Source: Chenopodium formosanum (taxonomy: Eukaryota; Streptophyta; Magnoliopsida; Caryophyllales; Amaranthaceae). Taken from it: 64,000 nt of DNA. Below the pieces are notes generated by a model that was given only the letters and a program-made list of their open reading frames with translations, did no database searches and was not told the origin of the DNA. The translations under genes and the position numbers were made by a program. The stretch is from positions 20,168,001 through 20,232,000 of the forward strand of contig CM044877.1 in NCBI GenBank assembly GCA_024500155.1, written 5' to 3'. Shown here piece by piece: positions 49,001 through 61,600 of this stretch. Numbering within the stretch: position 1 is the first letter of the stretch; each line of letters opens with the position of its first letter.

Positions 49001-50175
49001 ATTCCCCATCACTTTTACGTTCAAATATCAGTTTTCCCCATCACAAAAGAACGCAGCACAACTCCTCTTTTTCTATTCAATACTTTCTTGCATTGAAGGG
49101 TTAAGTCAAGGGTGATTTGAACCCTATTTTCTGCTACCAATGGTTCCTAATTCGTGCCATATTCATCCCCTTTTGAATGATCAAAATTGGAAGAATAACA
49201 AGGGTGTTTAGTGGGTTTTTTGGGCGTGATCTTACGCGAGGGTAGTTTGATCTCGTGGCTCTTCTCTTTGCTCTTCTTAATCTGATTTTTCATGCTCTCC
49301 ATTCAAGGTAACTAGCTTCACTCCCTTAGGTTAGAACTATTGGATTTTAAAGTTGAATTGATAGGTAGAAACATGGCTAGGATTAGGTTTATTTGTAATT
49401 TTCGTTTACTTTGTGGCTGCTGTAATTTGTGTGACATAGAACGTGAATTAGTGATATTAATCCTTGTTTTTGTGACCAAACTTGATTTATATCAAAGCCT
49501 TGATGTTGTATGATCTTTTTATGATGTTTTTAATGATTTTATACATGGTTTTGAGGCACATAATGTACCATAGGTACCGCTGAAATGTTACATACCTGTC
49601 ATGAGTTTTATTGTGGTTGTGAGGCATGTTTAACCTATTTTCTTGGGCTTATTATTGATGTTTAATGTGTATTAGCATATTATGGATAATAAGGTATAAG
49701 TTCCATGTGTTAAACTTTAATTTTAGGCATGTTTTATACTTATTTATTGGGCAAGAAAAGCTGAAATCCGTGACTAGAAATACAACATGTTGGGCGTGTG
49801 TTCAAGATCTTAAATCTTATTTTGTTGATTGATTTTCTTGTCTAATTTGATTTAGTATCATTTTATGATATTACCCAATTAATTTTGCATGATTATAGGA
49901 AAGAGTGATTTGTTTTAATGGCCTAAAAGTAAGTATAGGAGTTGCTATCATCCATTGTAAAGGTTGTGTGATTCGAGAGTTTTTATGATATGTTTTTCCT
50001 GATTTCTAATCCCAAATGCATAGTAAACATCAACTATTATGTTTTTAGAGTGTATACTAAAATTTTCTAAGCTTTGTTTCATGTTTAAGGTTGTTTTTTG
50101 GGGTGTTTTGTGTGAGTGGTACTGCAGGAACCTAAATTGGGGCTGCTGTGTTTATGATTTTACTTAGGCATGTTA
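43497..50175 (+). mobile_element. T: chromovirus-like LTR sequence interrupted by N (block B)
   Basis: Same as 3348-10021: TGTAACACCCTG start, N inserted at 43844, T resuming at 48291. Non-coding. Right limit uncertain. Confidence 0.4.
43844..48285 (+). mobile_element. N: non-autonomous LTR retrotransposon (block B)
   Basis: 5' LTR 43844-45865, 3' LTR 46264-48285, 398 bp between them. Primer site TGGTATTCAAAGCC at 45869, a 47-base T run at 46030-46076, and two TTCGGGG-A box/purine-tract modules as in block A. Target duplication GAAGT on the left (43839-43843) and GAAGA on the right, one base changed. The terminal CA is intact here. Confidence 0.85.
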
Positions 50176-50814
50176 TGTAAAACCCTAGAAATTTCTTTCT
50201 TTTAAAAATACCTTTTGCACTGTATAAAACTTTAAATTGGAATATCTAAGACATTATCGCCGTCGTGAAAACGGCTAAGGCAACTATCAAAGACACACAA
50301 CGAAAGACTATCTTTAAAGGCATTCAAAACAAGTCAACTTTAAAAGTCAACCAAACGAAAGTAAAGTCAACAAAAGTCAAATAAAATCAATCTACAACTT
50401 AGAACCTTTGAAGGCCATTATTAAAGCCAATTAAATACGTAAAACCTTTGCGTTAGTTTCACGAATAACCATAATGTAAAAATAATAAAAATATTAAACA
50501 CATCATAAATTAATAGAAAATAGCATGATTCACTCTTCACTCATGTCCAACCATGAATATGTTTCAATACATGAAAAGCTTCTCTCTACTTGTTTCCTAT
50601 ACTCTCTATTAGAAATGGATCATCATAAGGCCAAGATAAAGACAAGGACAATAACACACAATCAGAAAAGCTGAGTACATAAGCGTATTAAACACACTAA
50701 CATGCTTTCACGTATCAACACACACTTACCTCAATGCACCAGTTTACAAGTACACACAACATTCAACAAGACTTCTCAACTAGACCACTAAATAATTTAT
50801 TTAGTTTTGATTAC
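50176..50814. mobile_element. U: unclassified LTR-like fragment (block B)
   Basis: Counterpart of 10022-10661; begins TGTAAAACCCTAG, is non-coding, and resumes at 52729-52798 beyond the solo LTR. Confidence 0.3.
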
Positions 50815-52723
50815 TGTAGACACCCATTTGTGTCTCCCCAAAACCAAACCCAGTGATGAGTACCTTTCACGTTGAATCATAATCGAATGAAATGAAAGTG
50901 TGGAAAGTCTAGTGTTGTGGATAGTTTTAATTTCTTTTCTCTTCTCTCTGTTTTTTGAAAACTTATTTTAAGAAAACAGCCAATCCATTTTGGTTGGTCC
51001 ATGATATGGGTCTAATAGTAGTGTAGTTGGATGGGGCTTGACAAGAGCTTTCCAGATATATTATAAGCCCAATTTCGATGAATATTGAGGAAGTTATGGC
51101 AAATTTACTTAACTGGGCCCGTTTTGAGCCTTATATGTGACCCAATGATCTAGGGGAGGGCCTAATATGATTTATCATTCCTAATGCAATTAGGAATGGT
51201 TTTAGTCTTCTAGTTTCTTTTAGAAGGTTCTTTTCATTCCTAATTCAATTAGCATTTATAAATTGACTTTTGTTGACTTTTCAGAGTTTTAATCAAAATT
51301 AAAGAGCATTTTTGAGGAAAATACGATTTTATCCTCCTGTACAGCAATTTTTATCTGATTTGGAGAAAACGCGTGAATATCAAGGTCAGCACCAAACGCT
51401 AGCTATAGCGCTTGGCGCCAGGGTTAGTGTCTGGCGCCAATAGCCAGCGGTGGCGCCAACCTTGTTTTACGTTCGCCAGACTCTGTTTTGATAATTTTAT
51501 CTTTTTGGCTGATTTTCTTTATAAATAACATCGTAAAAACTCCGTTTTCATTCGCCTACAACAAGTTTTCAATTATCAATTCTCTCTCATTCTCTTCTAT
51601 AATCATTCACCAACTCTCATCAAGATTTTCTTGATTACTCTCTCTCTCTATTTTTCTAAACTAGCCTTTTTACATACAAAATTCCGCATTCATTAGATCT
51701 AGAAACACCTAGCCATATTCGAAGTTTCCTTCGCCCTAGACGTAAAAGGTTTAATTTCTAAGGGTTTGGTCCCAAATCTCTCTTTCCATTATTTAATTTA
51801 ATTGTTTTAATTATTATTTTCCTTGAAGTTACTAACGTGTGTATTTTGTTATTAGAAAGAGGTACGAGGCATCCAAGTAAGTAATTTAATGGTTTTTATT
51901 GATGTTATGATATAGAGTTCATGCTTAGATTGTTATTATGATTCCTAGTATCATGTCTAGGGTAACTTTAATATTAAGTATGATTAAAAGTATGATGATT
52001 TCTATGTTCTTCCTAATACTTAAGATTGTTAGTATCATGTTAGGGTTAAAGATTTAATTTTTATTTTTTAGTGACATGCTAGGGTTTGTTATTAATCTTG
52101 TTAGTATCATGCCTAGGATCTTACTATTCTTATGCTTTAACATAATTATTTTAATTATGATTATAATTGTTATTATTATTATTATGATTGTTATTTGTTG
52201 CTTGATATATATTTATTGTTATTGCTTGATCACACCTTTTATTGCATGTTTAAAGGGAATTTGTACTTGTAATCACGCTTAATAAGATATTAATAATCTT
52301 GTTAGGTTTAATTTGATTATAATTCAAGTGATCGCCAATAATAGATTTATTTGTGCATTAATATTCAACAAACATAGATAACTAGGTTTAGGGTTAAACC
52401 TATTGATTGTGTGTTAGTTAAAAAGTGCACATGAATACGATCTGAATAAAGTAAAGGTCTATTATTAGGGCAGGTTCAATCTCTTTTAGGTTGGATTTGT
52501 ACCTTCATCCCCAAACCCTTATTTGGTTTAAGACCTTATGGAGTTGACGATCTCTTGGATCGTCAAGGGGTCTAACCTTAACCCTGTGAACGGTTTACAA
52601 GTTCCTAAAACTTGTTGGCGACTCTTTTGCTCTATCTTCTTCCCTTTTGGACGCCACCATACTTTGGTGTATGATCATAGTAGGGTTCAAGCTATGGGTT
52701 AACGCTTGAAATTATTCCCTACA
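50815..52723 (+). mobile_element. TatA solo LTR (block B)
   Basis: TGTAGACACC to ATTCCCTACA, flanked by ATTAC at 50810-50814 and 52724-52728. Word array at 51390-51480, one unit shorter than in block A, ahead of TATAAATA near 51530. Confidence 0.85.
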
Positions 52724-54430
52724 ATTACGCATTGAACGGGTTTCCCACTCAACCTCCCCAAAATAAATTGAGGTTGCTGACACGAGAGCTAACCGTGCTG
52801 TAGACACCTATTTGTATCTCCCCAAAAATAAACCCGGTGATGAGTACCTTTCGCGTCAAATCATAATCGAATGAAGTGAAAGTGTGGAAAGTTTAGTGTT
52901 GCGGATAGTTTTAATTTCTTTTCTCTTCTCTCTGTTTTTGAAAACTTATTTTAAGAAAACAGTCAATCCAGTTTGGTTGGTCCATGATATGGGTCCAATA
53001 GTAGTGTAGTTTGATAGGGCTTGACAAGAGCTTTCCAACGATATATTATAAGCCTAGGCCAATTCCGATGAATATTGAGGAAGTTATGGCCAATTTACTG
53101 AACTGGCCCAATTTGAGCCTTATATGCGGCCCAATGATCTAGAGGAGGGCTTAGTATGGATTTATCAGTCCTAATGCAATTAGGAATGGTTTTAGTTTTC
53201 TAGATTCTTCTAGAAGATTCTTTTCATTCCTAATTCAATTAGGACTGATAAATTGACTTTTGTTGACTTTTTAGAGTTTTAATTAAAATCAAAGAACGTT
53301 TTTTGAGGAAGATACGATCTTATCCTCCTATACGACAATTTCTATCTGATTTTAAGAAAACGTGTTAATTTCTGAATCAGCGCCAAACGTCAGCTGTAGC
53401 GCCTGGCGCTAATGTTGGCGTCTGCCGCCAATGGCCAACGTTGGCGCTAATTCAATTTTATCTGCGCCAGAACTCTATTTTGATATTTTACCTTTTCGGC
53501 TGATTTTCTCTATAAATAACGTGCTAAAAACTCCATTTTTGAGAACCAGTTTTCATCTACAACCAATTTTAATTCATCTACAATCTACCAACTCTCATCA
53601 AGATTCTCTTGATTACTCTCTCTCTCTATTTTCTAAACTAGCCTTCTCTCATATACAAAATTCCGCATTCATTAGATCTAGATACACCTAGCCTATTCGA
53701 AGTTGCCTTTTCCCTAGACGTGAAAGGTTTAATTTATGAGGGTTTGATCCCAAATCTCACTTTCCATTATTTAATTTAATTGTTTTAATTATTATTTTCC
53801 TTGAAGTTACTAACGTGTGTATTTTGTTATTAAAAAGAGGTACGAGGCATCAAAGTAAGTACTTTAATGGTTTTTATTGATGTTATGACATAGAAATCAT
53901 GCTTATATTGTTATTTTGATTCCTAGTATCATGTCTAAGGTAACTTTAATATCAAGTATTATCGTTATGATACCTTTTATGTTCTTCCTAATATTTACGA
54001 TTGTTAGTATCATGTTAGGGTTAAATATATGATTTTTATTGCTTAGTGACATGCTAGGGTTTATTATTAATCTCATTAGTATCATGCCTAGGATTTTGCT
54101 ATTTTTATTATGCTTTAACATGATTATTATTATGATAATGATTTTATTATTATTATGATTATTATTATTATATTGCTTGATATTTATTATTTATTGTTTT
54201 ATCACATCTTTATGCATGTTGAAAGAGAATTTGTACTTGTAATCACGCTTAATAAGATGATTAATAATCTTGTTAGGGTTAATGTGATTATAATTCAAGT
54301 GATCGCAATTAATAGATTTATTTGTGCAATAATATTCAACCAACATAGATTAAACAGGTTTAGGGTAAACCTACTGATTGCATGTTAGTCCGAAAGTGCA
54401 CATGAATACGATTAGAATAAAGTAGAGGCC

Positions 54431-56022
54431 TGATAAGTGTCATTTATGTCGCTATTTTTAGGAGTTTTGTAGTTAGTTTTTCATAGTTTTTCTATCTTTT
54501 TACTTGGTTTTTATAGCGTTTTACTACATTTGTCATGTTTGTGTGTGAAATGTCGTTATTGCTCAATTTTGGCTTTTCTTGCATATTTTGGTGGCTTCTG
54601 ACATTAGATTAAACTTTATTGGTTCACTCTTATGTTTAGGAACACTTGGATAAGTTCATTGCTCAAGATTTAAGAAATATAAAACATAAAAAGAACAAGT
54701 AATGAAGAAATGTGCACTTGATTTGCAAAGATCATACTTCAAACGCCTATATCTTTTGATCTACAAAACATTTTGAGGTGATTCTAATTAGAGATGAAAG
54801 CTTATCTTGAGATCTTTCCAACGACAGGTCATATGCTCAATTCCGATGTAAAACGTGGGAGATATGCTCATTTGAATCTGAGTAGTTTGCCCTTCCCGAG
54901 AGGAGCCGGCGCTCCGGTTCTTGGAGCGGGCGCTCCACCACCAGGAGCCGGCGCTCCAAAATCTGCACGCCCGCTCCTCACAGGATATCCAAAATAAAAA
55001 AACAGATTCTTTCCTCCAGATTTGGAGCGGGCGCTCCAACCTTCTGCACGCCCGCTCCTGGACCTGGAGCGGGCGCTACACCTCCTGCACGCCCGCTCCT
55101 CTACGCGCTACTCGACTTTTTGTAGAGCTTCCTAGGCAATTTAGTAAGGGTTATAAATATATTTTTTTTTCTCATTTTAGAGGGGGAATTCATATTTTCA
55201 GTAGTTTTAGGTTAGTTTTAGGTTTTTAGAGAGAGAAACTCTCAAATTTTGGAGAGAGAAAGTGAGAGAAACAATGGTTTTCATGGATTTTTAATAATCA
55301 AAGGAGGAATTTGATGATTTGAAGATCTCCATTTTATATCAATGAGCATTTCTTACTCTCTTCTCTCTTTATGCTTTATTAATTCCTTAGTTAATCATGT
55401 TTGAGTAGATTTCCTTCTACTAGGTGTTGAGTGAAGCTTTGTTATGGTTAATTGAGTTATTTGAGATAAATTTGATGATAATTGTGTGATTAAATTGATT
55501 GAATTGATGATGGCATGTTGTTTGTTTTAGATTGGATTGATCTCCCAAGATAGCAAACTTAATTGCATGTTAGTTCTAGTTTGACAAGGGATTGTGAATT
55601 AGAATTTATATATTTGATTGCATTTTGGGTAAATTTCTTCTATGCACCTAGTCAATGAGGGATCTAGGCTAGGAATTTGAGAGATTTCTCTTGATGGTAA
55701 TTCATTCCTATTTTAATTCTTTCTTTGCATGATTGATTATCAAATCGATTCCCATTAACTTGTTAATTTTTCAAAGTGGATCTTTGCCCCTAGTAGACTA
55801 TTTAATATCTTGATCTTTATATGTGTGTTAGTGTAGTTGTAGTGTCCACTATCCATAAACCGACTTCGGCGTAGCTTAAGCATTAGATCGAGAACAATCC
55901 TACATTCCTTGTGGTTCGACTCCGAACTTACCACTAGACTTGTTTAGGGGTCAGTTTAGGATTATAATAAATTTTCTTTGGCCGTGAGGAGGTTAGTCAA
56001 CGACCTAATTTCCCCGCGCTCA
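54431..56022 (+). mobile_element. S: solo LTR inserted in the TatA LTR
   Basis: 1592 bp, TGATAAGTGTC to CCGCGCTCA, flanked by AGGCC at 54426-54430 and 56023-56027. The empty site in block A (14274-14283 region, AGAGGCCTATAA) confirms the ends exactly. Non-coding: no ORF of note. Near the 3' end it has GTGGTTCGACTCCGAACTTACC, a type of sequence often seen in plant gypsy LTRs. Confidence 0.9.
54898..55159 (+). promoter_or_regulatory. S LTR word array and TATA box
   Basis: GGAGCGGGCGCTCC, GGAGCCGGCGCTCC and CACGCCCGCTCC words, about nine in 200 bp (54898-55100), followed by TATAAATA at 55152-55159, about 50 bp after the last full word. Confidence 0.6.
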
Positions 56023-56299
56023 AGGCCTATTATTAGGGCAGGTTCAATCTCTTTTAGGTTGGATTTGTACCTTCATCCCCGAACCCTATTTGGTTCAAGA
56101 CCTTATGGAGTTGACGATCTCTTGGATCATTAAGGGGTGTATCCTTCACCTCGTGAACGGTTTACAAGTTCCTAAAAAAACTTGTTGGCGACTCTTTTGC
56201 TCTATCTTCTTTCCCTTTGGACGCCACCGTACTTTAGTGTATGATCACAATGGGGTTCAAGCTAGGGGATTAACGCTTGAAATATTCCCTACAGTTTTT

Positions 56300-56317
56300 T
56301 GGCGACTCCACTGGGGA
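56300..56317 (+). other. TatA primer binding site (block B)
   Basis: TGGCGACTCCACTGGGGA, 6 bp after the LTR end. Confidence 0.75.
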
Positions 56318-57928
56318 GGATTTCTATTTTAATTCCTGAATTTATTTCAGCAATGATTTGGAATGAGTGGATGAGACTCGAAACGTTCTAAGTGTTTCAT
56401 GTGCGTAATTTTGATTAAAATTAATGTCATATGCATAAAAAAGATCTCATTGGAAAGACCATCCGTAATGAGTTAAAAACATAGGATTTTACACGTAGGA
56501 AATTTGAGAAATATCTTTCACAATTAGGACCGAAATAACACTGCGCGAATCTGGAAAATTTTATCAAGCATAGAAAACTGCTGAGGCATGTAGGAATTAT
56601 CGTCAGCGAACAGAAGCTGGCGCCAGACATTTAACTGTAGCGCCAGACGAATGCTCTATCGCCAGGCGCTATAGCTAAATCCTGGTGCCATCCTCTGTTT
56701 GCTTGCGCCAAATTCTTCCTGATTGAGCTTTTCCTCACTTTTCTGAAACCCATATGTGTTCTACATATGGACATAACCCTCTGGGAATTCATGCTCCATC
56801 TACCTGATTGAACGCTCTGAGCAACAAAGGGTACATCCGAGAATGTTGAATTCACCAAACCATGGAAGCGAGTTTTTCTAAAACTCGTGGTGTCCCATCC
56901 ACTCGCACCAACCCTTCACGGTTAGGCTTCTGCGCGGTGCATCCGGAAAATTAACCATGGACCCTCTATTGACTAAACCATATCCCTAACTTTAGAGAAC
57001 TAGAGCCATGGTTAGGTTGCAAACTCGTTGCATCATATTATGCCTACTTGACTAATTGTGCATTATTTGTTGTGCATATACTATGATTTCTTAACCGTTT
57101 GTTTGACTTGTGTTTAGATTTAATAAATTAATGACTTAAAGAACTTTTCCTAATTAATTAATTGATTAATTAATTTGAGTAAATAAAGTATAATATTTTA
57201 ATCAGAATTGACCTAGTACGACTTTAGGCATACCCCGGTTGATTAATAACACCGAAAACAGTCTCGGATTGAAGCTCCAGCATTGGCGCCAAAAGATGAG
57301 CGGTAGTGCCACTCTGTGGAGTGTGGCGCCTGGCGATAGCTCTGTCGTCTGGTGCTACACTAAACAATGCGACGCCAGTCTTATCGTTTTGCTGATAGTT
57401 CGGATTATTGGTCGAGTCATCACCTAGTATCAAATTGACCAGTTTGATAATTAATTCGGTTTAAATTTACTACTTTGTCGAGTCATTATTCGAGTTTAGG
57501 CACTAAGTCCCATGGTCTTATTCAAGAGTCCAAACATGTCACTTACACTCAACACACACACCAATACACACACTTTGACCATGTCTATGAGAGTCTTGCA
57601 TGCGCGTTTTTTCCGTCATTTTTTTAGGGGGGTAAGTCGGATATTAATCCTCCATTTTTTTAAAAAAATAAATACTATACTTAGCTCTTAAAAATATACA
57701 CATTATTTTTGCTTATTTTTGCCAAAAATATGCACCCATTTCTTTTTATTTTTCCTCTTTAAAATACCGTAAAGTCAAGTCGATTCGAGTCAAGTAATTA
57801 AAACGCAAAATGGTTTAAATTACAGCGCGTGGTCAAGAAAGGAAGGACGGTTAATCAAAGACAACCTTTTCGTACAAGTCCAACTTTTCGACAAACCTAT
57901 AGCTCGTAAGAGGAAAGCTAGGACACTA
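56318..57928 (+). other. TatA 5' leader with two word arrays (block B)
   Basis: Word arrays at 56595-56715 and 57275-57385. Relative to block A about 66 bp is missing near 56715 (a TTCC is shared at the join) and about 36 bp is extra near 57815-57850 (GGTT on both sides). No gene seen. Confidence 0.6.
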
Positions 57929-59568
57929 ATGGCAACACAAAAAGAAGTCAATGAGCTTAGGAACCAACTGGTTACCATGACTGAGGCACTGAAGCTCCTC
58001 ACATTTAAGATCGATGATCCCGTGACACAACAACAGATGGACCACATGCAAGATAGCCTAAGCAAGCTATCTAGACACTACAAGTTTCAAGGGCTTACTT
58101 CACAAGGGGTCTCGGTGGACAAAGATCTTCTTCCGCAGAAGTTCAATGCCAACGACATCCCGAAATTCAAAACAACTGATAACCCTTATTTTCATTTAAG
58201 AGCCTTCGAAACAATAATGAGTATAAAGGGTATCGATAAGAAGGTTTTCCCTCTCAGTTCTCACTATCTCTCGAGACCGTTTGCCAACAATGGTTCTTTT
58301 CTCTCGAGAAAGAAAAGACCTCTACCTGGGAGTCCATAGCAAACGCTTTCGTTGATAGATACAAGTGCAACATTCAAGTTGAGACTGACCATAGAGAACT
58401 TGAAATCCTCAAGCAGAAAGAGAATGAAGGCTTCACCTCTTTCTTTAACAAATGGAGAGAAACCTCAGCTAAGATGATTTTGGTGCCAAGTGAAAAAGAG
58501 TCTGTAAGGTTGTTTATCAAAAACCATCAAGAAAAATATTACAAGCATCTCAAGTATCAAAATAATCTCCATACCTTCAAGGCCGTCTACGACATTGGGA
58601 TTAATATTGAAGACGACCTGGCAAAGTTAAAATCTGCCAACAATAACTCCAACAGTGGCTGGAATGGAAAGAAGAACGACGATCCTTCTTCTTCCAAAAC
58701 CACCCACTCAAACAACGTTAGCACTTTTAATTTAGGTGAAGTACTTGCTATGAACAATCAAGGACGAAAGAAACCATTTAGGAGAAACTTTACTCCTATT
58801 GGCATAAGTTATGACACTGCATTTGATTGATTAAATGCAAAAGGTCTTATAACTCCTATTGGACCATTTGGGGACCCATTAGTCGAAAAGAGGTCGGCTA
58901 ATTGGAACCCCAATGCACACTGTAAGTATCACCAAGGTAGGGGCCATCTCACCAAAAACTGTTGGAAGTTTAAGGAAGCTATCCAAGGCTTAATCAACAA
59001 CAACAAGCTGCCATTGCCCCCTGCCAGTAAGAAGCCAAGTATTGATAATGCACCTCTCGCTCATGCCTTGGCTATCTCTGATGAGGAAAACGAGGTTGAC
59101 CCCTCGTCTCTCATCCTAGACGCCATTTAAGAAGATGAGGAAATATTCCTAGACGCCATGAATAGCCTTCCATAACTGGCAAGTAAAGAAGACATACAAT
59201 CGCTCACACTGTCTATGATGGAAGGATCGCATTTACTACATGAAACCCTCAAAGCTATAAAGGAACTTCAAAAGAAATATGACGAGGTTCCACTCTCGAA
59301 AGATGAACCTAAGAGAGAATTCACACCCATGAGAACGACTTATGAGGCAAAACGTTTTCCTTTACAAGTCACTGAAAAACCCAAGAAGAGTAATAGAATT
59401 TACACTCCAATTGGGATCCCATATGCACAAATGTTCGAAATGCTCTCCGAGAGTGGCGAAATCAAACCTCTCGAACCGAGACCATTCGAATCACTGAAGA
59501 GGACAAATAGATATTACTGTCAGTATCATCAATCAGGGGGTCATACTATCAAAAACTGTTTTTAATTT
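57929..59568 (+). pseudogene. TatA gag with two CHHC knuckles
   Basis: Starts MATQKEVNELRNQLVTM. The gag core (WFFSLEKEK, WRETSAKM, YDIGINIEDDL) follows a frameshift near 58256-58265. Two copies of a module made of TPIGI.Y and a C-X2-H-X4-H-X4-C knuckle are present: the first knuckle at ~58918-58962 (CKYHQGRGHLTKNC), the second at ~59518-59562 (CQYHQSGGHTIKNC). TatB has one. In-frame stops at 58828, 59128, 59173 and 59563. The frameshift is also in block A, hence older than the duplication; the stop at 58828 is not (block A has CTA). Confidence 0.85.
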
Positions 59569-60365
59569 ATGGATTTAATTAAGAAAATGGTTGATGAAAA
59601 GAAACCAGTCCAAGTTCCACAAGAGGACGATGCAACCATTAATGGAGTTTTGGACAGTGATGAAGAAGACGTCTTTTTAAAAGACATAGTAGGATCTCCA
59701 CCTTCTGTGTCGTACGCCATGGATTACTTTTGGACTAAAGAAGACTCATCGATAGACGTCCTCACAAGATCCGGGAGAATGCAACCTCCCGTTTCAACAC
59801 AACCTATGCCGACCACAGAACAAGTTCCCATACCTATCATTGAAGACAATGATATCGTTAAGCAGTTTACGAAGACAAAAGTTGAGATGAACGTATGGAA
59901 ACTTTTGGCGACATCTCGAGAACATAGGTTGGTTATAATGAATGCCTTGGACAAAATAGGGATAGATTCTAACACTACTCCTGATGGGTTAGCCAACTTT
60001 CTCACAAGTGATCTTCCTAGTCCAATCAATTTGATCACCTTTTCTGACAAGGATTTACCTCCAGAAGGTAACAAACATTACAAGGCATTAAACCTCACAG
60101 TAGTTTGCAAGAGAATGAATGTCCCTATGACTCTTGTAGACAATGGATCGGCCATCAATTTCTGTCCACTTAGAATTGCAATGATGCTAGGCATAAGGGA
60201 TGATGATTTAATTCCGTCTACACAAGGCATAAGGGCCTACGACAACACTCGTCGTCAAGCTCTTGGTAAAATTACCATGAATGTAACAGCGGGAGCAATT
60301 GAACATGCTACCACTTTCCAAGTGGTAGACATTAAAGCTTAATTCAATCTACTGTTAGGACGCCC
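59569..60365 (+). pseudogene. TatA aspartic protease
   Basis: An open frame of 257 codons with acidic linker, KVEMNVWKLL, active-site DNGS (LVDNGSAINFCP, 60139-60150) and IRAYDNTRRQALG. It ends at a TAA (60340) just before FNLLLGRP, the C-terminal strand of the protease, so the enzyme would be truncated. Confidence 0.85.
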
Positions 60366-61600
60366 TTGACTTCATGACCTAAAGGTCGTCCCCTCATCTC
60401 TCCACCAACAAGTAAAAGCTATAGTTGGGGGAATTCCTATCACCATCGATGCTTCACCTATGAGGATCAAGTTCATAGAATACCCAATAATTAATGTGGA
60501 GTACGACGAGGATGATGAAGATCTATGGGGCTTTAACGAAGAGGTCTCCTTAATCCACGAGGATGAAAGGACCCCTCTTTGCCATGACCCCCATTCCAAC
60601 ATGGTTGTAAATGCTATTCTGAAGAAACAATGACATTTTCCCGGGATGACCCTAGGAAAGAAGAAGGGGATAGCAAAATCGCTGGAGTCACCTGGCCTCC
60701 CAAAGTTAGATACTTTCGGACTTAGTTTCAAACCGACTCGGAAAGATCTTAAGCGAGCCTAGAAAAAATCAAAAGCACGTAGAGACACCCACACTCAAAA
60801 GAAAGCAATCCCAATGTATCAGTACCCTCTTACACTTAATGGTCAATTTATAAAAGAAGGAGAGGACTATCCATGCCATGAATTTCCCAAGCCATTTGTT
60901 GCAAACGGCGTAAGGCAACCGGGATTTGAGATTTTCTTGGATTGTTATTTCACAGATGAAATCCCAACTCCTGTCCATAAGGAGAAAGTACCCCCATGCT
61001 TTGACTTTAACGTCATGGTATTACTATTTGGGCGAGAAAAGAATGAGCCAACTTATAAAGAAGATAACTCCTCGCTCATTCAAACAGTCTTTCAAAGCGA
61101 AAGCTTCAATCCCTCGAAGCTAATAACTCTAGCTGAAGGATCACTACAAGAGTGGCGCAAGACTATCAAGGTGACTACTCCAAGTGGAAGAAAAATATCC
61201 ATCACGACAGGGCAAGGACCAATGTTTGAAGAGTCGTCAGAGTCAGAGTCTGAGTCAGAGTCAGATTCTCTCCCTATAGAGTCTTCTAGGTCTTTAGTAG
61301 TAGCACCTCCCCCCTCTATTTCTTCTCCTAGAATAGTTAGTGATCAAGTCCCTGAGGACATATCACTCTTTGATGTAATGATCTCAGAGTATAGTAATAT
61401 TTCTTCTTCTCCTTATTTCTTGTGTTCTTCTCTAACCCAACATGACGAGCATTGCTTAACTAACAATGAAAAAGACAAAGAAGTTATTAAAGCAATGGAA
61501 ACACTCGAAAAGAAAACACCGGTAATTGAAGAAACTGAAAAGTTGATATTTCAAATGATTCAACCAATAAAAGAGAAGTTAAAATCAGATTAACACTTAA
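60366..61600 (+). pseudogene. TatA spacer between protease and RT
   Basis: Conserved with TatB (FHPGMTLG-like, LSFKPTRKD, YPLTLNGQF, FLDCYFTDE) and containing a Ser/Glu run (ESSESESESESD). No catalytic motif. A long open frame spans 60814-61593; stops at 60631 and 60760 and a frameshift near 61570-61600 delimit it. Confidence 0.7.

Larger units (their letters stand above)
52799..56293 (+). mobile_element. TatA 5' LTR interrupted by solo LTR S
   Basis: The LTR spans 52799-54430 and 56028-56293; block A has the unbroken form at 12653-14546. Word array at 53378-53470 and TATAAATA near 53511. Confidence 0.85.
40536..59028 (+). repeat. Block B: counterpart of block A
   Basis: Collinear with 372-17307 except for the 1.6 kb S solo LTR. 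Here both ends run on into their natural neighbours (rest of the H LTR on the left, rest of TatA gag-pol on the right), so block B has the source structure and block A is the truncated copy. Confidence 0.85.

Noticed and set aside
54788..55229. Open frames on both strands in solo LTR S
   Set aside because: They translate the GGAGCGGGCGCTCC word array; the LTR is non-coding.
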